Source: Sphingomonas rubra
Lineage (GTDB): Bacteria > Pseudomonadota > Alphaproteobacteria > Sphingomonadales > Sphingomonadaceae
Direction: 5' to 3'
Assembly: GCF_900115745.1 (NCBI RefSeq)
Contig: NZ_FOXP01000006.1
Coordinates: 163,501 to 227,500, forward strand
Length of the DNA stretch: 64,000 bases
Positions 33,788 to 42,732 of this stretch are shown here, piece after piece. Made by a program: the position numbers and the translations under genes. Under the pieces are notes generated by a model that saw only the letters and a program-made list of their open reading frames with translations, was not told the DNA's origin and ran no database searches. The stretch's first letter is position 1; the number at the start of each line of letters is the position of its first letter.

Positions 33788-34462
33788 TCAGCGCAGACAG
33801 GAGTCGAGCCCGGCGCGGCGCACCACGCCCACATGGCGGGTAATCACGTTGCCGTGACGGCGTACCGAGCCGGTCGGGGATATGGCGGCGCGCTTCTTGG
33901 GCAGCGGCAGTACCGCCGCGATCCGTCCCGCCTCGGTCGGCGACAGTCGCGACGCGTCATGGTTGAAGTACCGGAACGCCGCCGCGTTGGCGCCGTAGGT
34001 GCCGATCCCCGTCTCGGCGACGTTCAAATATACTTCCATGATCCGTCGCTTCGGCCACATCGCTTCGATCAGCACGGTGAACCACGCCTCTACCGCCTTG
34101 CGCAGGTAACCGCCGCCCTGGAACAGGAACGCGTTCTTGGCGGTCTGCTGGCTGATCGTCGACCCGCCCCTGATCCGCCCGCCGCGCGCATTGCGCTGGG
34201 CCGCGTCGGCGATCGCGTCGAAGTCGAACCCGTGATGCTCGCAGAAGCGCGCATCCTCCCCGGCGATGGCGGCGCGCGCCATGTTGGGGCTCATCTCGTC
34301 CAGGCTCATCCAGTCCTTGGTGACGCTGCGCCCCTGCAACAGGTCGCCGGCCATGGTGAAGGTGAACGGCACCGGCACGAAGTGGTAGATCCCGACCCAC
34401 AGCACCGATACGCCGACGAAGACGAGCGCGGCCTTGAACAACCAGCGAAGAAGCGAGAACAT
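33788..34462 (-). CDS. mtgA: Monofunctional biosynthetic peptidoglycan transglycosylase
   Basis: MtgA polymerises lipid II into glycan strands. The 224-residue protein has an N-terminal membrane anchor (about 8-26) and the glycosyltransferase family 51 motifs: AGEDARFCEHHGFD (catalytic Glu), RGGSTISQQTAKN, KRRIMEVYLNVAE and GTYGANAAAFRYF. No transpeptidase domain follows, which separates it from bifunctional PBPs. The gene is downstream of rpoH on the same strand with a gap of about 55 bp. Confidence 0.95.
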   Translation of the reverse strand: MFSLLRWLFKAALVFVGVSVLWVGIYHFVPVPFTFTMAGDLLQGRSVTKDWMSLDEMSPNMARAAIAGEDARFCEHHGFDFDAIADAAQRNARGGRIRGGSTISQQTAKNAFLFQGGGYLRKAVEAWFTVLIEAMWPKRRIMEVYLNVAETGIGTYGANAAAFRYFNHDASRLSPTEAGRIAAVLPLPKKRAAISPTGSVRRHGNVITRHVGVVRRAGLDSCLR

Positions 34463-34517
34463 CGGCCCTATCTAGCGCGCGGCGCGCGCCACGGCCAGAA
34501 CCCCGCGCCCGCGGGGA

Positions 34518-35423
34518 TCAGGCCGCGGTCAGCATCCGCTTCTCGCCGGCTAGGCGCATCATCGCCTTCTGAAGCTTCTCGAACGCGCGCACCTCGATCT
34601 GGCGGACGCGCTCGCGGCTGACGCCGTAGACCTGCGAGAGTTCCTCCAAGGTCTTGGGATCATCGGTCAGCCGCCGCTCGGTCAGGATGTGCTTCTCGCG
34701 GTCGTTGAGATCGTCCATCGCCGACACGAGCATGCCGTGACGCACGTCCGCCTCCTGCTGGTCGGCGACGATCTTGTCCTGGAGCGGCGCGTCGTCCTGA
34801 AGCCAGTCTTGCCACTGGCCTTCACCATCTTCGCGCATGGGAACGTTGAGCGACGTATCGCCGCCCATCGCCATGCGGCGGTTCATGCTGACGACGTCGC
34901 TCTCCGCCACGCCCAGATCGGTGGCGATCTTGGTGACGTGCTCGGGTCGCAGGTCGCCGTCCTCGAACGCGTCGAGCTTGGACTTCATGCGGCGCAGGTT
35001 GAAGAACAGCTTCTTCTGCGCGGCGGTGGTCCCCATCTTCACCAGCGACCACGAGCGCAGGATGTACTCTTGGATCGACGCCCTGATCCACCACATGGCG
35101 TAGGTGGCGAGACGGAAGCCGCGATCGGGCTCGAACTTCTTCACGCCCTGCATCAGGCCGATATTGCCCTCCGAGATCAGCTCGGACGTCGGCAGGCCGT
35201 AGCCGCGATAGCCCATCGCGATCTTGGCGACGAGGCGAAGGTGCGACGTGACCAGCTGCGCCGCCGCATCGGTGTCGCCGTGCTCCTGGAAGCGCTTGGC
35301 GAGCATATATTCCTGCTCCGGCTGGAGCAGCGGGAACTTGCGGATTTCCGACAGGTAGCGATTGAGGCTCTGCTCCCCGCCGAGCGCGGGAATCGTCGCC
35401 GGGACGTTCGAGCCTTTTGCCAT
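34518..35423 (-). CDS. rpoH: RNA polymerase heat-shock sigma factor RpoH
   Basis: The 301-residue sigma-70-family protein has region 2 (GNIGLMQGVKKFEPDRGFRLATYAMWWIRASIQEYILRSW is the span 87-124) and the RpoH box QKKLFFNLRR (136-145), the marker separating RpoH from other sigmas. Region 4 helix-turn-helix is GVSRERVRQIEVRAFEKL. It directs heat-shock and membrane-stress genes. rluD lies upstream on the same strand, about 60 bp away. Confidence 0.95.
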   Translation of the reverse strand: MAKGSNVPATIPALGGEQSLNRYLSEIRKFPLLQPEQEYMLAKRFQEHGDTDAAAQLVTSHLRLVAKIAMGYRGYGLPTSELISEGNIGLMQGVKKFEPDRGFRLATYAMWWIRASIQEYILRSWSLVKMGTTAAQKKLFFNLRRMKSKLDAFEDGDLRPEHVTKIATDLGVAESDVVSMNRRMAMGGDTSLNVPMREDGEGQWQDWLQDDAPLQDKIVADQQEADVRHGMLVSAMDDLNDREKHILTERRLTDDPKTLEELSQVYGVSRERVRQIEVRAFEKLQKAMMRLAGEKRMLTAA

Positions 35424-35484
35424 GATCCGAAAACCTTTCCTGTCGGAGACGCGTCTGCCGCAGCGCGGCGAACGGGTCGTGAAC

Positions 35485-36432
35485 CTATACGTGAAGCCGG
35501 CTGAACAGTTCCTGCATGTCGCCCGGCATCTCGCTTTCGAACGCGTGAGCGACCTGTGTTACTGGATGAATGAACCCCAGCCGCTGCGCGTGCAACGCCT
35601 GGCGCCGGAAATCGAGGGTTTCTAGCAGCGCCCGCGTCGCGCCTTTCGACCGGCCGTAGACGGGATCGCCGAGCAGCGCGTGGCCGATCGACGCCATGTG
35701 GACGCGCACCTGGTGCGTGCGCCCCGTTTCCAGCCGGCACTCGATCAAGGCCGCGTCCTTGAGCGGCGTCAGCGTGGTGTAATGCGTCACCGCGCGTTTG
35801 CCGTGCGCCTGCACCGCCACCTTCTTGCGGTTCTGCGGACTGCGGGCGAGCGGCGCATCGACGCTGCCCGCCGCCGGCCGCGGCCGCCCGCCGACGATCG
35901 CGCGGTAGCGGCGATCGATCGAATGATCGGCGAACTGCCTGGCCAACCCCTCGTGCGCGCGGTCGGTTTTGGCCGCAACCATCAGCCCGCTGGTATCCTT
36001 GTCGATGCGGTGGACGATGCCCGGCCGCGCGACGCCGCCGATCCCCGACAGCGATCCGCCGCAATGGTGGAGCAGCGCGTTGACCAGCGTCCCGTCGAGA
36101 TTGCCCGCCGCCGGGTGCACGACCAGCCCGGCGGGCTTGTCGACGACGATCAGATGCTCGTCCTCGAACGCGACGACCAGCGGAATGTCCTGCGCCTCGT
36201 TGTGCGCCGGGGCTGGCAGGGGAACGCTGACGGCGAACACCTCGCCGGCACCCGCGCGGCGGGCTGGATCGCGCGCCATCGCCCCGTCCCGCGTCACCGC
36301 GCCGCTGGCGATCAGCACTTTCAGCCGCTCGCGCGACAGCGTCGGGACGGCGTCGGCGAGCGCACGGTCGAGCCGCCAGCCGTCAGCGCCGGGTGCGATC
36401 GTCGCTTGAATGAGTTGGGCCCCCCGGTCCAT
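35485..36432 (-). CDS. rluD: 23S rRNA pseudouridine synthase, RluD family
   Basis: The 315-residue protein combines an N-terminal S4-like domain (LDRALADAVPTLSRERLKVLIASGAV) with the RluA/RluD catalytic domain: VDKPAGLVVHPAAGN, GIVHRIDKDTSGLM with the catalytic Asp (D144), and ETGRTHQVRVHMASIGHALLGDPVYG. RluD makes the pseudouridines of helix 69 in 23S rRNA; the S4 domain and the motifs favour RluD over RluA/RluC, though the exact target is inferred. The start at 36432 lies only about 20 bp from the divergent JAMM gene start. Confidence 0.9.
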   Translation of the reverse strand: MDRGAQLIQATIAPGADGWRLDRALADAVPTLSRERLKVLIASGAVTRDGAMARDPARRAGAGEVFAVSVPLPAPAHNEAQDIPLVVAFEDEHLIVVDKPAGLVVHPAAGNLDGTLVNALLHHCGGSLSGIGGVARPGIVHRIDKDTSGLMVAAKTDRAHEGLARQFADHSIDRRYRAIVGGRPRPAAGSVDAPLARSPQNRKKVAVQAHGKRAVTHYTTLTPLKDAALIECRLETGRTHQVRVHMASIGHALLGDPVYGRSKGATRALLETLDFRRQALHAQRLGFIHPVTQVAHAFESEMPGDMQELFSRLHV

Positions 36433-36451
36433 GTTCGCTGAGATGGCTTCG

Positions 36452-36907
36452 ATGTTGGAAATATCAAGGGAGTCGCTGGATCGGATCGTCGCCGAAACGA
36501 TGCGCGATCCCGTGGTGGAAGCGTGCGGGCTGCTGCTAGGTTCCGGTCTGCGCGTCGACGCGGTAGAGCCGTGCCGCAACGTCGCGGCCGACCCTGCCCG
36601 ATGGTTCGAGATCGATCCCGCCGCGCTGATCGCCGCACATCGTCGGGCGCGGGCGGGAGAGCCGGCGGTGATCGGCTGTTTCCACTCGCATCCCGGCGGC
36701 CGCGCCGAGCCGTCGCCGCGCGATGCCGCCGACGCGGCGCCCGACGGTGGCATCTGGATCGTCGTCGCCGGCGATCATGTCACCGCGTGGCGCGCGGTGG
36801 CCGGCGGGCCGTTGCATGGCCGTTTCGAGCCGCTGCACCTTCCGACGCGCTTGCCGCGGCGGAGCGCAGCGTCCACAACCGGCGCATCACACAGGGACCT
36901 TTCATGA
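36452..36907 (+). CDS. M67 family metallopeptidase (JAMM/MPN+)
   Basis: The protein (151 residues from ATG 36452) has a full JAMM zinc site: E23 in EACGLLLG and HSHPGGRAEPSPRD with H78, H80, S88 and D91. JAMM proteins cleave isopeptide or C-terminal bonds; bacterial ones often activate ubiquitin-like sulfur carriers, but no such carrier or E1-like protein is adjacent here. Earlier in-frame ATGs at 36443, 36431 and 36410 would overlap the divergent rluD start region. The stop overlaps chpT (ATGA). Confidence 0.85.
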   Translation: MLEISRESLDRIVAETMRDPVVEACGLLLGSGLRVDAVEPCRNVAADPARWFEIDPAALIAAHRRARAGEPAVIGCFHSHPGGRAEPSPRDAADAAPDGGIWIVVAGDHVTAWRAVAGGPLHGRFEPLHLPTRLPRRSAASTTGASHRDLS

Positions 36908-37542
36908 CCATCAGCCCGGTCGATTACGCCAGCCTGCTCTGCTCGCGGCTCTGCCACGACCTTCTCTCGCCCGTCGGCGCGCTCAACAACGGGCTGGAAC
37001 TGCTCGCCGACGAGACCGACCCGGCGATGCGCCAGCGCTGCATGGAGTTGCTGGCGGAGAGCGCGCGAACGTCGGCCAACAAGCTGAAGTTCTTCCGGCT
37101 GGCGTTCGGTGCGGCGGGAGGGTTCGGCGACATGGTCGACCCGCGCGAGGCGCGCGCCGCGATCGAGGGGCTGCTGTCCGACGCCAAGCGTACCACGCTC
37201 GGCTGGCTGGTCGAGGCGGAGGCGCTGCTCAAGCCGGCGGTCAAGGTGCTGCTCAACCTGGCGCTGATCGCCAACGAGGCGCTGGTCCGCGGCGGTACGC
37301 TGGACATCGGCGCCGAGGAGCATGGCGGCCAGTTGGAGATCGTGGTCAAGATCGAGGGGGCGAAGATCATCCTGGACCCGGAAATCCGCGCCACCCTGAC
37401 CAATGGCAGCGACCAGGTCACCGCGCGTGGCGCGGCGGCCTGGCTGGTCCACACGCTGGCGGCGCAGACAGGCGGTGTCGTACAGGTGGTCGAGCCCGCC
37501 GCCGGCGCGATGATCTTCGGCGCGACGATGGCGGCGCGCTGA
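36904..37542 (+). CDS. chpT: Histidine phosphotransferase ChpT family
   Basis: The 212-residue protein begins MTISPVDYASLLCSRLCHDLLSPVGALNNGLELL, with the phospho-accepting His in CHDLLSP (H18), a dimerisation helical hairpin and a degenerate ATPase-like C-terminal domain ending ARGAAAWLVHTLAA. ChpT relays phosphate from CckA to CtrA and CpdR in alphaproteobacterial cell-cycle control. Here it lies directly upstream of cheA, coupled to the JAMM gene. Cell-cycle control or a local link to the che system are both possible. Confidence 0.88.
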   Translation: MTISPVDYASLLCSRLCHDLLSPVGALNNGLELLADETDPAMRQRCMELLAESARTSANKLKFFRLAFGAAGGFGDMVDPREARAAIEGLLSDAKRTTLGWLVEAEALLKPAVKVLLNLALIANEALVRGGTLDIGAEEHGGQLEIVVKIEGAKIILDPEIRATLTNGSDQVTARGAAAWLVHTLAAQTGGVVQVVEPAAGAMIFGATMAAR

Positions 37543-37596
37543 GACCGGTCGTGCAGTAAAGCCGGCTTTAACGCCTGTTGGTCCAACAGGGCCGGC

Positions 37597-39888
37597 ATGG
37601 ACGACCTGCTGCAGGAATTCATCGCCGAGACGCGCGAGACGCTGGAGGCATTGTCGGGCGAGATCGTGCTGTGGGAGGCCGCCCCGGCCGACCGCGCGCG
37701 CCTCGACGCCATCTTCCGCTTCGTCCACACGGTGAAGGGCAGCTGCGGCTTCCTCGACCTGCCCCGGCTCGGCCGCCTGGCCGACGCGGCCGAGGATACG
37801 CTGGCGGCGGTACGCGACGGTCGCCGCGTGCCCGACGGGGCGCTGGTCACGGCGGTGCTCGCCATCGTGGATCGCATCGGGGAGCTGACGGCGGCGCTCG
37901 ACGCGGGTCAGCCGCTGGACGACACGCCCGACGATTTTCTGGTCGCCGCGCTGGCGGAGGATGCGGCGCCGCCGGTCTCCCCGTTGATGCAGGCGGCCGA
38001 CTCGATGCCGGGCGTTCCTGTTCGCGCCGCCGGGCGCAGCGTGCGGCTGGGAGTGGAACTGCTCGATCGGATGATGGCGGGCATGTCGGACATGGTGCTG
38101 GCGCGCAACGAGCTCGCCCGCCGGCTGCGCGACGGGGAGATCGACCCGCGGGTGGAGGCGGCGCTCGATCGCCTGTCGGCCACCGTCGCCGAGATGCGCG
38201 ACACGGTGACGCGCACCCGGATGCAGCGGATCGAAGCGTTGTTCTCGCCCATCCCCCGCATGGTCCGCGACGTTGCCGCACCGCTCGGCAAACAGGTGTC
38301 GCTGGCGATCGAGGGGGGTGACGTCGAGCTCGATCGCGAGATGATCGAACTGCTGCGCGATCCGTTCGTCCACATCATCCGCAACGCCGTCGATCACGGC
38401 ATCGGCGCGCCCGAGGCCCGCCGCGCGGCGGGCAAGTGCGAGACCGGGCGGCTGTCGATCACCGCGCGTCAGTCCGGCAACCAGATCCTGGTCGAGATCG
38501 AGGACGACGGCGCCGGCGTCGACACCGCGCGGCTGGCGCGCAAGGCCGTCGAGTCGGGCCTGCTGACCGAGGCCGAGGCGGAACGGATGAGCGAGGAGGA
38601 TCGCGTGTCGCTGATCTTCGCGCCCGGCCTGTCGAGCCGCGACACCGTCACCGCGCTGTCGGGCCGCGGTGTCGGTATGGACGTGGTGCGCGCCAATATC
38701 GAGCAGCTGGGCGGCCGCGTGCGCGCGACCAACCGTCCGGGCCAGGGCCTGACGCTGACGATGCACGTGCCGCTCACCCTGTCGATCATCCCGACCATCA
38801 TGGTTGGCGCAGGGGCGCAGCGTTTCGCCCTTCCGCGCCAGGCGATCGAGGAGATCGTGTCGCTCAAGAATTCCGCCGTGCGGATCGATCATCTGGGGGC
38901 CGGGCGGGTCGCGACCGTGCGGGGCGAGCGGCTGCCGCTCGCCGATCTCGGCACCACGCTGGGGGTCGGCGGCGAGCCGACGGTGCTCGCCATCGTCGCC
39001 ACGCGCGACGGCCATTACGCGCTGGCGGTGGACGCCGTGCTCGATACCGAGGAGCTGGTGGTGAAGCCCGCCGCGCCCGCGGTGATGGCGAGCGGCCTGT
39101 TCGCCGGCCAGACCTTGCCAGACAGCGGATTGCCGCTGCTGCTGCTCGATCCGGGCGGAGTCGCGGCGGCGGCGGGGCTGCGCGGCGTCGTGCCGGCCGC
39201 CGCCGAGGACGACACGGCGGAGGAGCAGGGGCTGACGACTCTGCTCTTCGACGATCTCGACGGCCGCCGCCGCGCGGTGGCCCTCGCGGTGGTCGACCGG
39301 GTCGAGAAGGTGGCGGCGAGCGCGATCGGCGATACCGGCGGCCGTCTCCACCTGTCGCTGGCCGACGCGGTCGTGCCGCTAATCGCCCAGGGGCCGCTGC
39401 CCGCACACTCGGTGACGTTGTTGCGGCTGACGGACGGCGCCTCCGAGATCGCCTACGCTATTGCCGAGGCGCAGGAGATCGTGTCGCTTCCGCGCGCCAT
39501 CGCGCCAGCCCGCCGGGCGGGGATCGCGGGGGTGGCGCTGGTCGCGGGCGAGCAGGTCGAGTTGCTCGACGCGCACGCGCTGTTCGCGGGCGAGGTGCCG
39601 ATGATGGACTGCCGCCCGCTATGCTATCTGCGCTCCGACGGATCGGATTGGATGGACGTGTTCCTGCGGCCGGTGGTCGAGGCGGCGGGATATCGTTGCG
39701 TCGGCAGCGAGGCGGAGGCGCACGGCGCCTCGGTGACCCTGGCGATGGATGACGATCCGGTCGCGCTCGCCGACGAGGCGACGGTGCTGCTCAGCCGCCA
39801 GCCGGCGACCGGCGGGCGAGGGATATACCGCTACGATCGTGCGGCGCTGCTCGCCGCGCTCGCCACCCGGACGGGGAAAGCCGCATGA
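37597..39888 (+). CDS. cheA: Chemotaxis histidine kinase CheA with C-terminal extension
   Basis: CheA autophosphorylates and passes phosphate to CheY and CheB. The 763-residue protein has an HPt domain (1-100) with H44 in FVHTVKGSCGF, no clear P2 domain, a dimerisation helix pair (about 145-205), an HATPase domain with IIRNAVDHGIGAPEARRAAGK and GRGVGMDVV, and a CheW-like domain (about 400-525). Beyond that come roughly 235 further residues: a second CheW-like segment (about 545-660) and a receiver-like remnant (about 675-745) without a clear phospho-aspartate. It overlaps cheW by 4 bp. Confidence 0.93.
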   Translation: MDDLLQEFIAETRETLEALSGEIVLWEAAPADRARLDAIFRFVHTVKGSCGFLDLPRLGRLADAAEDTLAAVRDGRRVPDGALVTAVLAIVDRIGELTAALDAGQPLDDTPDDFLVAALAEDAAPPVSPLMQAADSMPGVPVRAAGRSVRLGVELLDRMMAGMSDMVLARNELARRLRDGEIDPRVEAALDRLSATVAEMRDTVTRTRMQRIEALFSPIPRMVRDVAAPLGKQVSLAIEGGDVELDREMIELLRDPFVHIIRNAVDHGIGAPEARRAAGKCETGRLSITARQSGNQILVEIEDDGAGVDTARLARKAVESGLLTEAEAERMSEEDRVSLIFAPGLSSRDTVTALSGRGVGMDVVRANIEQLGGRVRATNRPGQGLTLTMHVPLTLSIIPTIMVGAGAQRFALPRQAIEEIVSLKNSAVRIDHLGAGRVATVRGERLPLADLGTTLGVGGEPTVLAIVATRDGHYALAVDAVLDTEELVVKPAAPAVMASGLFAGQTLPDSGLPLLLLDPGGVAAAAGLRGVVPAAAEDDTAEEQGLTTLLFDDLDGRRRAVALAVVDRVEKVAASAIGDTGGRLHLSLADAVVPLIAQGPLPAHSVTLLRLTDGASEIAYAIAEAQEIVSLPRAIAPARRAGIAGVALVAGEQVELLDAHALFAGEVPMMDCRPLCYLRSDGSDWMDVFLRPVVEAAGYRCVGSEAEAHGASVTLAMDDDPVALADEATVLLSRQPATGGRGIYRYDRAALLAALATRTGKAA

Positions 39889-40313
39889 AGGACCTCTACC
39901 TGATCGCGCAGATCGCGGATCGCGGCGTCGCCATCGACGGCGGGCTGGTCGATTCGGTGGTCGACATCGACGCGATCGTCGCGGTGCCGCATGCTCCCGT
40001 CGCGGTGCGCGGCCTCGCCGCGCTGCGCAGCCGAGTGGTCACGGTGATCGATACCCGCGTCGCGCTGGGCCTGCCGCCGTCGGCCATCGTGCACCGTGCG
40101 GTGGTGGCGAAGATCGACGGCCATCACTACGCCTTTCTGGTCGACGCGTTGCAGGACGTGGCGCCGCTCGACCGACGGCCGCTGCCTGGTGGTCACGGCG
40201 GTGAAGACGGCTGGTCGCGAGGCGGCACGGCGATGGTCGAGCACGAGGGCGAGCCGTTGCTGGTGCTCGACATCGCCGCACTGATCCCGGTCGCCGTCGC
40301 GGACGCCGCCTGA
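39885..40313 (+). CDS. cheW: Chemotaxis coupling protein CheW
   Basis: The 142-residue CheW-fold protein (YLIAQIADRGVAIDGGLVDSVVDI, LRSRVVTVIDTRVALGL, FLVDALQDV, LLVLDIAALI) would link CheA to chemoreceptors. It overlaps the cheA stop (ATGA) and is followed after 77 bp by cheY. No chemoreceptor gene lies in the cluster, so its partners are encoded elsewhere. Confidence 0.88.
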   Translation: MKDLYLIAQIADRGVAIDGGLVDSVVDIDAIVAVPHAPVAVRGLAALRSRVVTVIDTRVALGLPPSAIVHRAVVAKIDGHHYAFLVDALQDVAPLDRRPLPGGHGGEDGWSRGGTAMVEHEGEPLLVLDIAALIPVAVADAA

Positions 40314-40390
40314 ATCATTTGATCGATTAATCCGACGCTTACCGTTCGCGGGCAAGGTCGGGAGCGAACCTCGCGTGAAAAGGCCAATCC

Positions 40391-40756
40391 ATGAAGACGT
40401 GTCTGGTGGTGGACGACTCCAAGGTGATCCGCAAGGTGGCGCGCCACATCCTCGAAACGCTGGAATTCACCGTCAGCGAGGCGGGCGACGGGCGCGAGGC
40501 GCTCGACGCTTGCATGGCCTCGCCGCCCGACGTGATCCTGCTCGACTGGAACATGCCGGTGATGAGCGGCATGGATTTCCTCCGCGCGCTGCGCGAATCG
40601 GACGTGCCGACCCGGCCCAAGGTGGTGTTCTGCACGACGGAGAACGGCATGGCCTATATCCGTGCCGCGATCGAGGCGGGGGCAGACGAGTACGTGATGA
40701 AGCCGTTCGACCGCGACACGCTGGAATCCAAGCTGCAGATCGTCGGCCTCGCCTGA
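40391..40756 (+). CDS. cheY: Response regulator CheY
   Basis: The 121-residue single-domain receiver has the acidic pair DDS (D8, D9), the phosphorylation site LLDWNMP (D52), CTTEN with the switch Thr, and VMKPF with the conserved Lys (K104). Its position between cheW and cheB marks it as the output regulator of this chemosensory cluster. AAAGG lies upstream of the ATG. Motor binding versus another output cannot be told from sequence. Confidence 0.92.
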   Translation: MKTCLVVDDSKVIRKVARHILETLEFTVSEAGDGREALDACMASPPDVILLDWNMPVMSGMDFLRALRESDVPTRPKVVFCTTENGMAYIRAAIEAGADEYVMKPFDRDTLESKLQIVGLA

Positions 40757-40766
40757 TCGCACGATC

Positions 40767-41834
40767 GTGCCGTCGGCCGCGCCCATCCCCTTCGACCCGG
40801 CGGTCGCCGGCGTGCTCGTCGTCGACGACTCGGTCGTCGCGCGGGCGGTGCTGGCGCGGCTGGTGGACGACAGCGCCAGGTTCCGGACGGTCGGCGCGGT
40901 CGGCTCCGTGGCGGCGGCGCTCGATTTCCTGTCCCGCACACGGGTCGATTTCATCCTGCTCGATGTGGTGCTGCCGCGGGTGGACGGGCTGACCGCGTTG
41001 CCCGAGCTGATCGCTGCCGCCGGCGACGCGAAGATCATCGTCGTCGCCGGATCGACCGCGGACGGGGCGAAGAACAGCGTCCGCGCACTGGCGCTCGGCG
41101 CGGCGGACACGCTGGTCAAGCCCGATGTCGCCGCCATGTCCGGCCGCTTCGGCGCGCAGCTGATCGAGCGACTGGAGCGGTTGTCCGCTCGGACCCCCGA
41201 TGGCGCGAGTCGCTGCGGGAAAGGCAGAGCCGCCGCGGTGACCCTGCCGGCGATCGGCGATTACGACGTCGTCGCGATCGGTGCGTCGACGGGCGGCATC
41301 CACGCGCTGGGGCTGCTGCTGCGCGCGTTGCCGGCAGGTTTCCGGTCGCCGATCCTGGTGACGCAGCATCTACCGGCGTCGTTCATGCCCTATTTCGCCG
41401 CGCAGCTCGCCGTGCTGGCGGGCCGGCCGTGCGAGGTCGCGGCGCACCGGCTGCGGATCAGGCCCGGGCGGGTGATCGTCGCGCCGGGCGACGCGCATCT
41501 GCAATGCGTCTCGATCGGCGACCATGAGGCGGCGATCCGGCTGACGACCGCGCCGGCGGCGAGCGGCTGCCTGCCGTCGGTCGATCCGATGTTCGCCTCG
41601 GTGGCGGAGGTGTATGGCGCGCGCGCGCTCGCCGTGGTGCTGAGCGGCATGGGCCGCGACGGCGCGGATGGTGCGCGGCGGGTCCACGAAGCGGGAGGAA
41701 CGGTGATCGTCCAGGACCAGGCCAGTTCGGTCGTCTGGGGCATGCCCGCCGCGATCGTGTCGCAGGGGTTCGAGGCGGCGACGCTGCCGCCCGAGGCGCT
41801 CGGCCGGCTGATCGCGACGGGGCGGCGGCCATGA
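40767..41834 (+). CDS. cheB: Protein-glutamate methylesterase CheB
   Basis: CheB removes methyl groups from chemoreceptors for adaptation. The 355-residue protein has an N-terminal receiver domain (VVDDSVVAR; D66 in LLDVVLP; LVKPD) and a C-terminal methylesterase domain with the catalytic triad in GASTGG (S174), QHLP (H201) and GMGRDGADG (D298). The start is GTG at 40767, eleven bases after cheY. The cheR gene overlaps its stop. Confidence 0.94.
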   Translation: MPSAAPIPFDPAVAGVLVVDDSVVARAVLARLVDDSARFRTVGAVGSVAAALDFLSRTRVDFILLDVVLPRVDGLTALPELIAAAGDAKIIVVAGSTADGAKNSVRALALGAADTLVKPDVAAMSGRFGAQLIERLERLSARTPDGASRCGKGRAAAVTLPAIGDYDVVAIGASTGGIHALGLLLRALPAGFRSPILVTQHLPASFMPYFAAQLAVLAGRPCEVAAHRLRIRPGRVIVAPGDAHLQCVSIGDHEAAIRLTTAPAASGCLPSVDPMFASVAEVYGARALAVVLSGMGRDGADGARRVHEAGGTVIVQDQASSVVWGMPAAIVSQGFEAATLPPEALGRLIATGRRP

Positions 41835-42670
41835 TGGGTGCGACCGCCAAGCCGGCGCCGAGCGCCGCGCACTCCGTGCTGGCCGCGCTGCTGGAGGCGC
41901 GGACCGGCCAGCAGATCGCCAGCCACCGCGCCTGGCGGCTCGACACCGAGCTGACGCCGCTGCTCCGTGCCCGAGGGTTGGAGACCCTGGACGAACTCGT
42001 TGCGCAGTTCCTGTCCGGCCATGATGGGCAGGTCGCCGACCGTATCGTCGAGGCGCTGCTGAACGGCGAGACCTCCTTCTTCCGTGACGCCGGGACCTTT
42101 GACCTGATCGACCAGGCGATCGGGGGGGAGGGCAGGGTGCGGTTGTGGAGCGCGGGATGCGCGACGGGGCAGGAGCCGCTGTCGCTGGCGATGATGTTCG
42201 CCGAGCGGCCTGGCAGCTCGGCGGCGTCGATGCCCGAGATCGTCGCGACGGACGTGTCGGAATCCGCGCTCGCCCGGGCGCGGGCAGGGCGGTACACGCA
42301 GTTCGAGGTCCAGCGCGGCCTGCCGGTGCGCCGGCTGATGCACTGGTTCGAGGGCAATGATGCCGAGTGGACCGTCTCCGCCGACCTGCTGCGCCACGTC
42401 AGCTATCGCCGGATGAACCTGGTGGTCGATCCGGCACCGGCGGGGCAGTTCGACATGGTGCTGTGCCGCAACGTGCTGCTGTACCTGGCCGCGCCCTACA
42501 AGCGAACGGTGTTCGCCAAGATCGCCGCGGCGCTGCGCCCGGGTGGCTTCCTGGTGCTGGGGGCGGGCGAGACGGTGATCGGACAGACCGGGTTGTTCCA
42601 TCCGAGCGCCCGGTATCGCGGCCTGTACGAGCGCACGGCCGCTCCGGTCGAACGGTCCCGTGCCGCCTGA
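41831..42670 (+). CDS. cheR: Chemoreceptor methyltransferase CheR
   Basis: CheR methylates receptor glutamates with S-adenosylmethionine. The 279-residue protein has the N-terminal helical domain and the methyltransferase motifs NGETSFFRD, VRLWSAGCATGQEPLSLAMM, ATDVSESALARARAGRYTQFE and DMVLCRNVLLYL. It is the last gene of the che cluster, overlapping cheB by 4 bp. Confidence 0.94.
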   Translation: MMGATAKPAPSAAHSVLAALLEARTGQQIASHRAWRLDTELTPLLRARGLETLDELVAQFLSGHDGQVADRIVEALLNGETSFFRDAGTFDLIDQAIGGEGRVRLWSAGCATGQEPLSLAMMFAERPGSSAASMPEIVATDVSESALARARAGRYTQFEVQRGLPVRRLMHWFEGNDAEWTVSADLLRHVSYRRMNLVVDPAPAGQFDMVLCRNVLLYLAAPYKRTVFAKIAAALRPGGFLVLGAGETVIGQTGLFHPSARYRGLYERTAAPVERSRAA

Positions 42671-42732
42671 CGGCTTGCCCCCGGCGGCGGCTTGCGCCAA
42701 CGGGGCGAACCGAGCGGAGTTGCGAGCCGGCC

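Noticed and set aside
36775..39351. 858-residue minus-strand frame opposite chpT/cheA
   Set aside because: It mirrors well-supported genes and has no recognisable motif.
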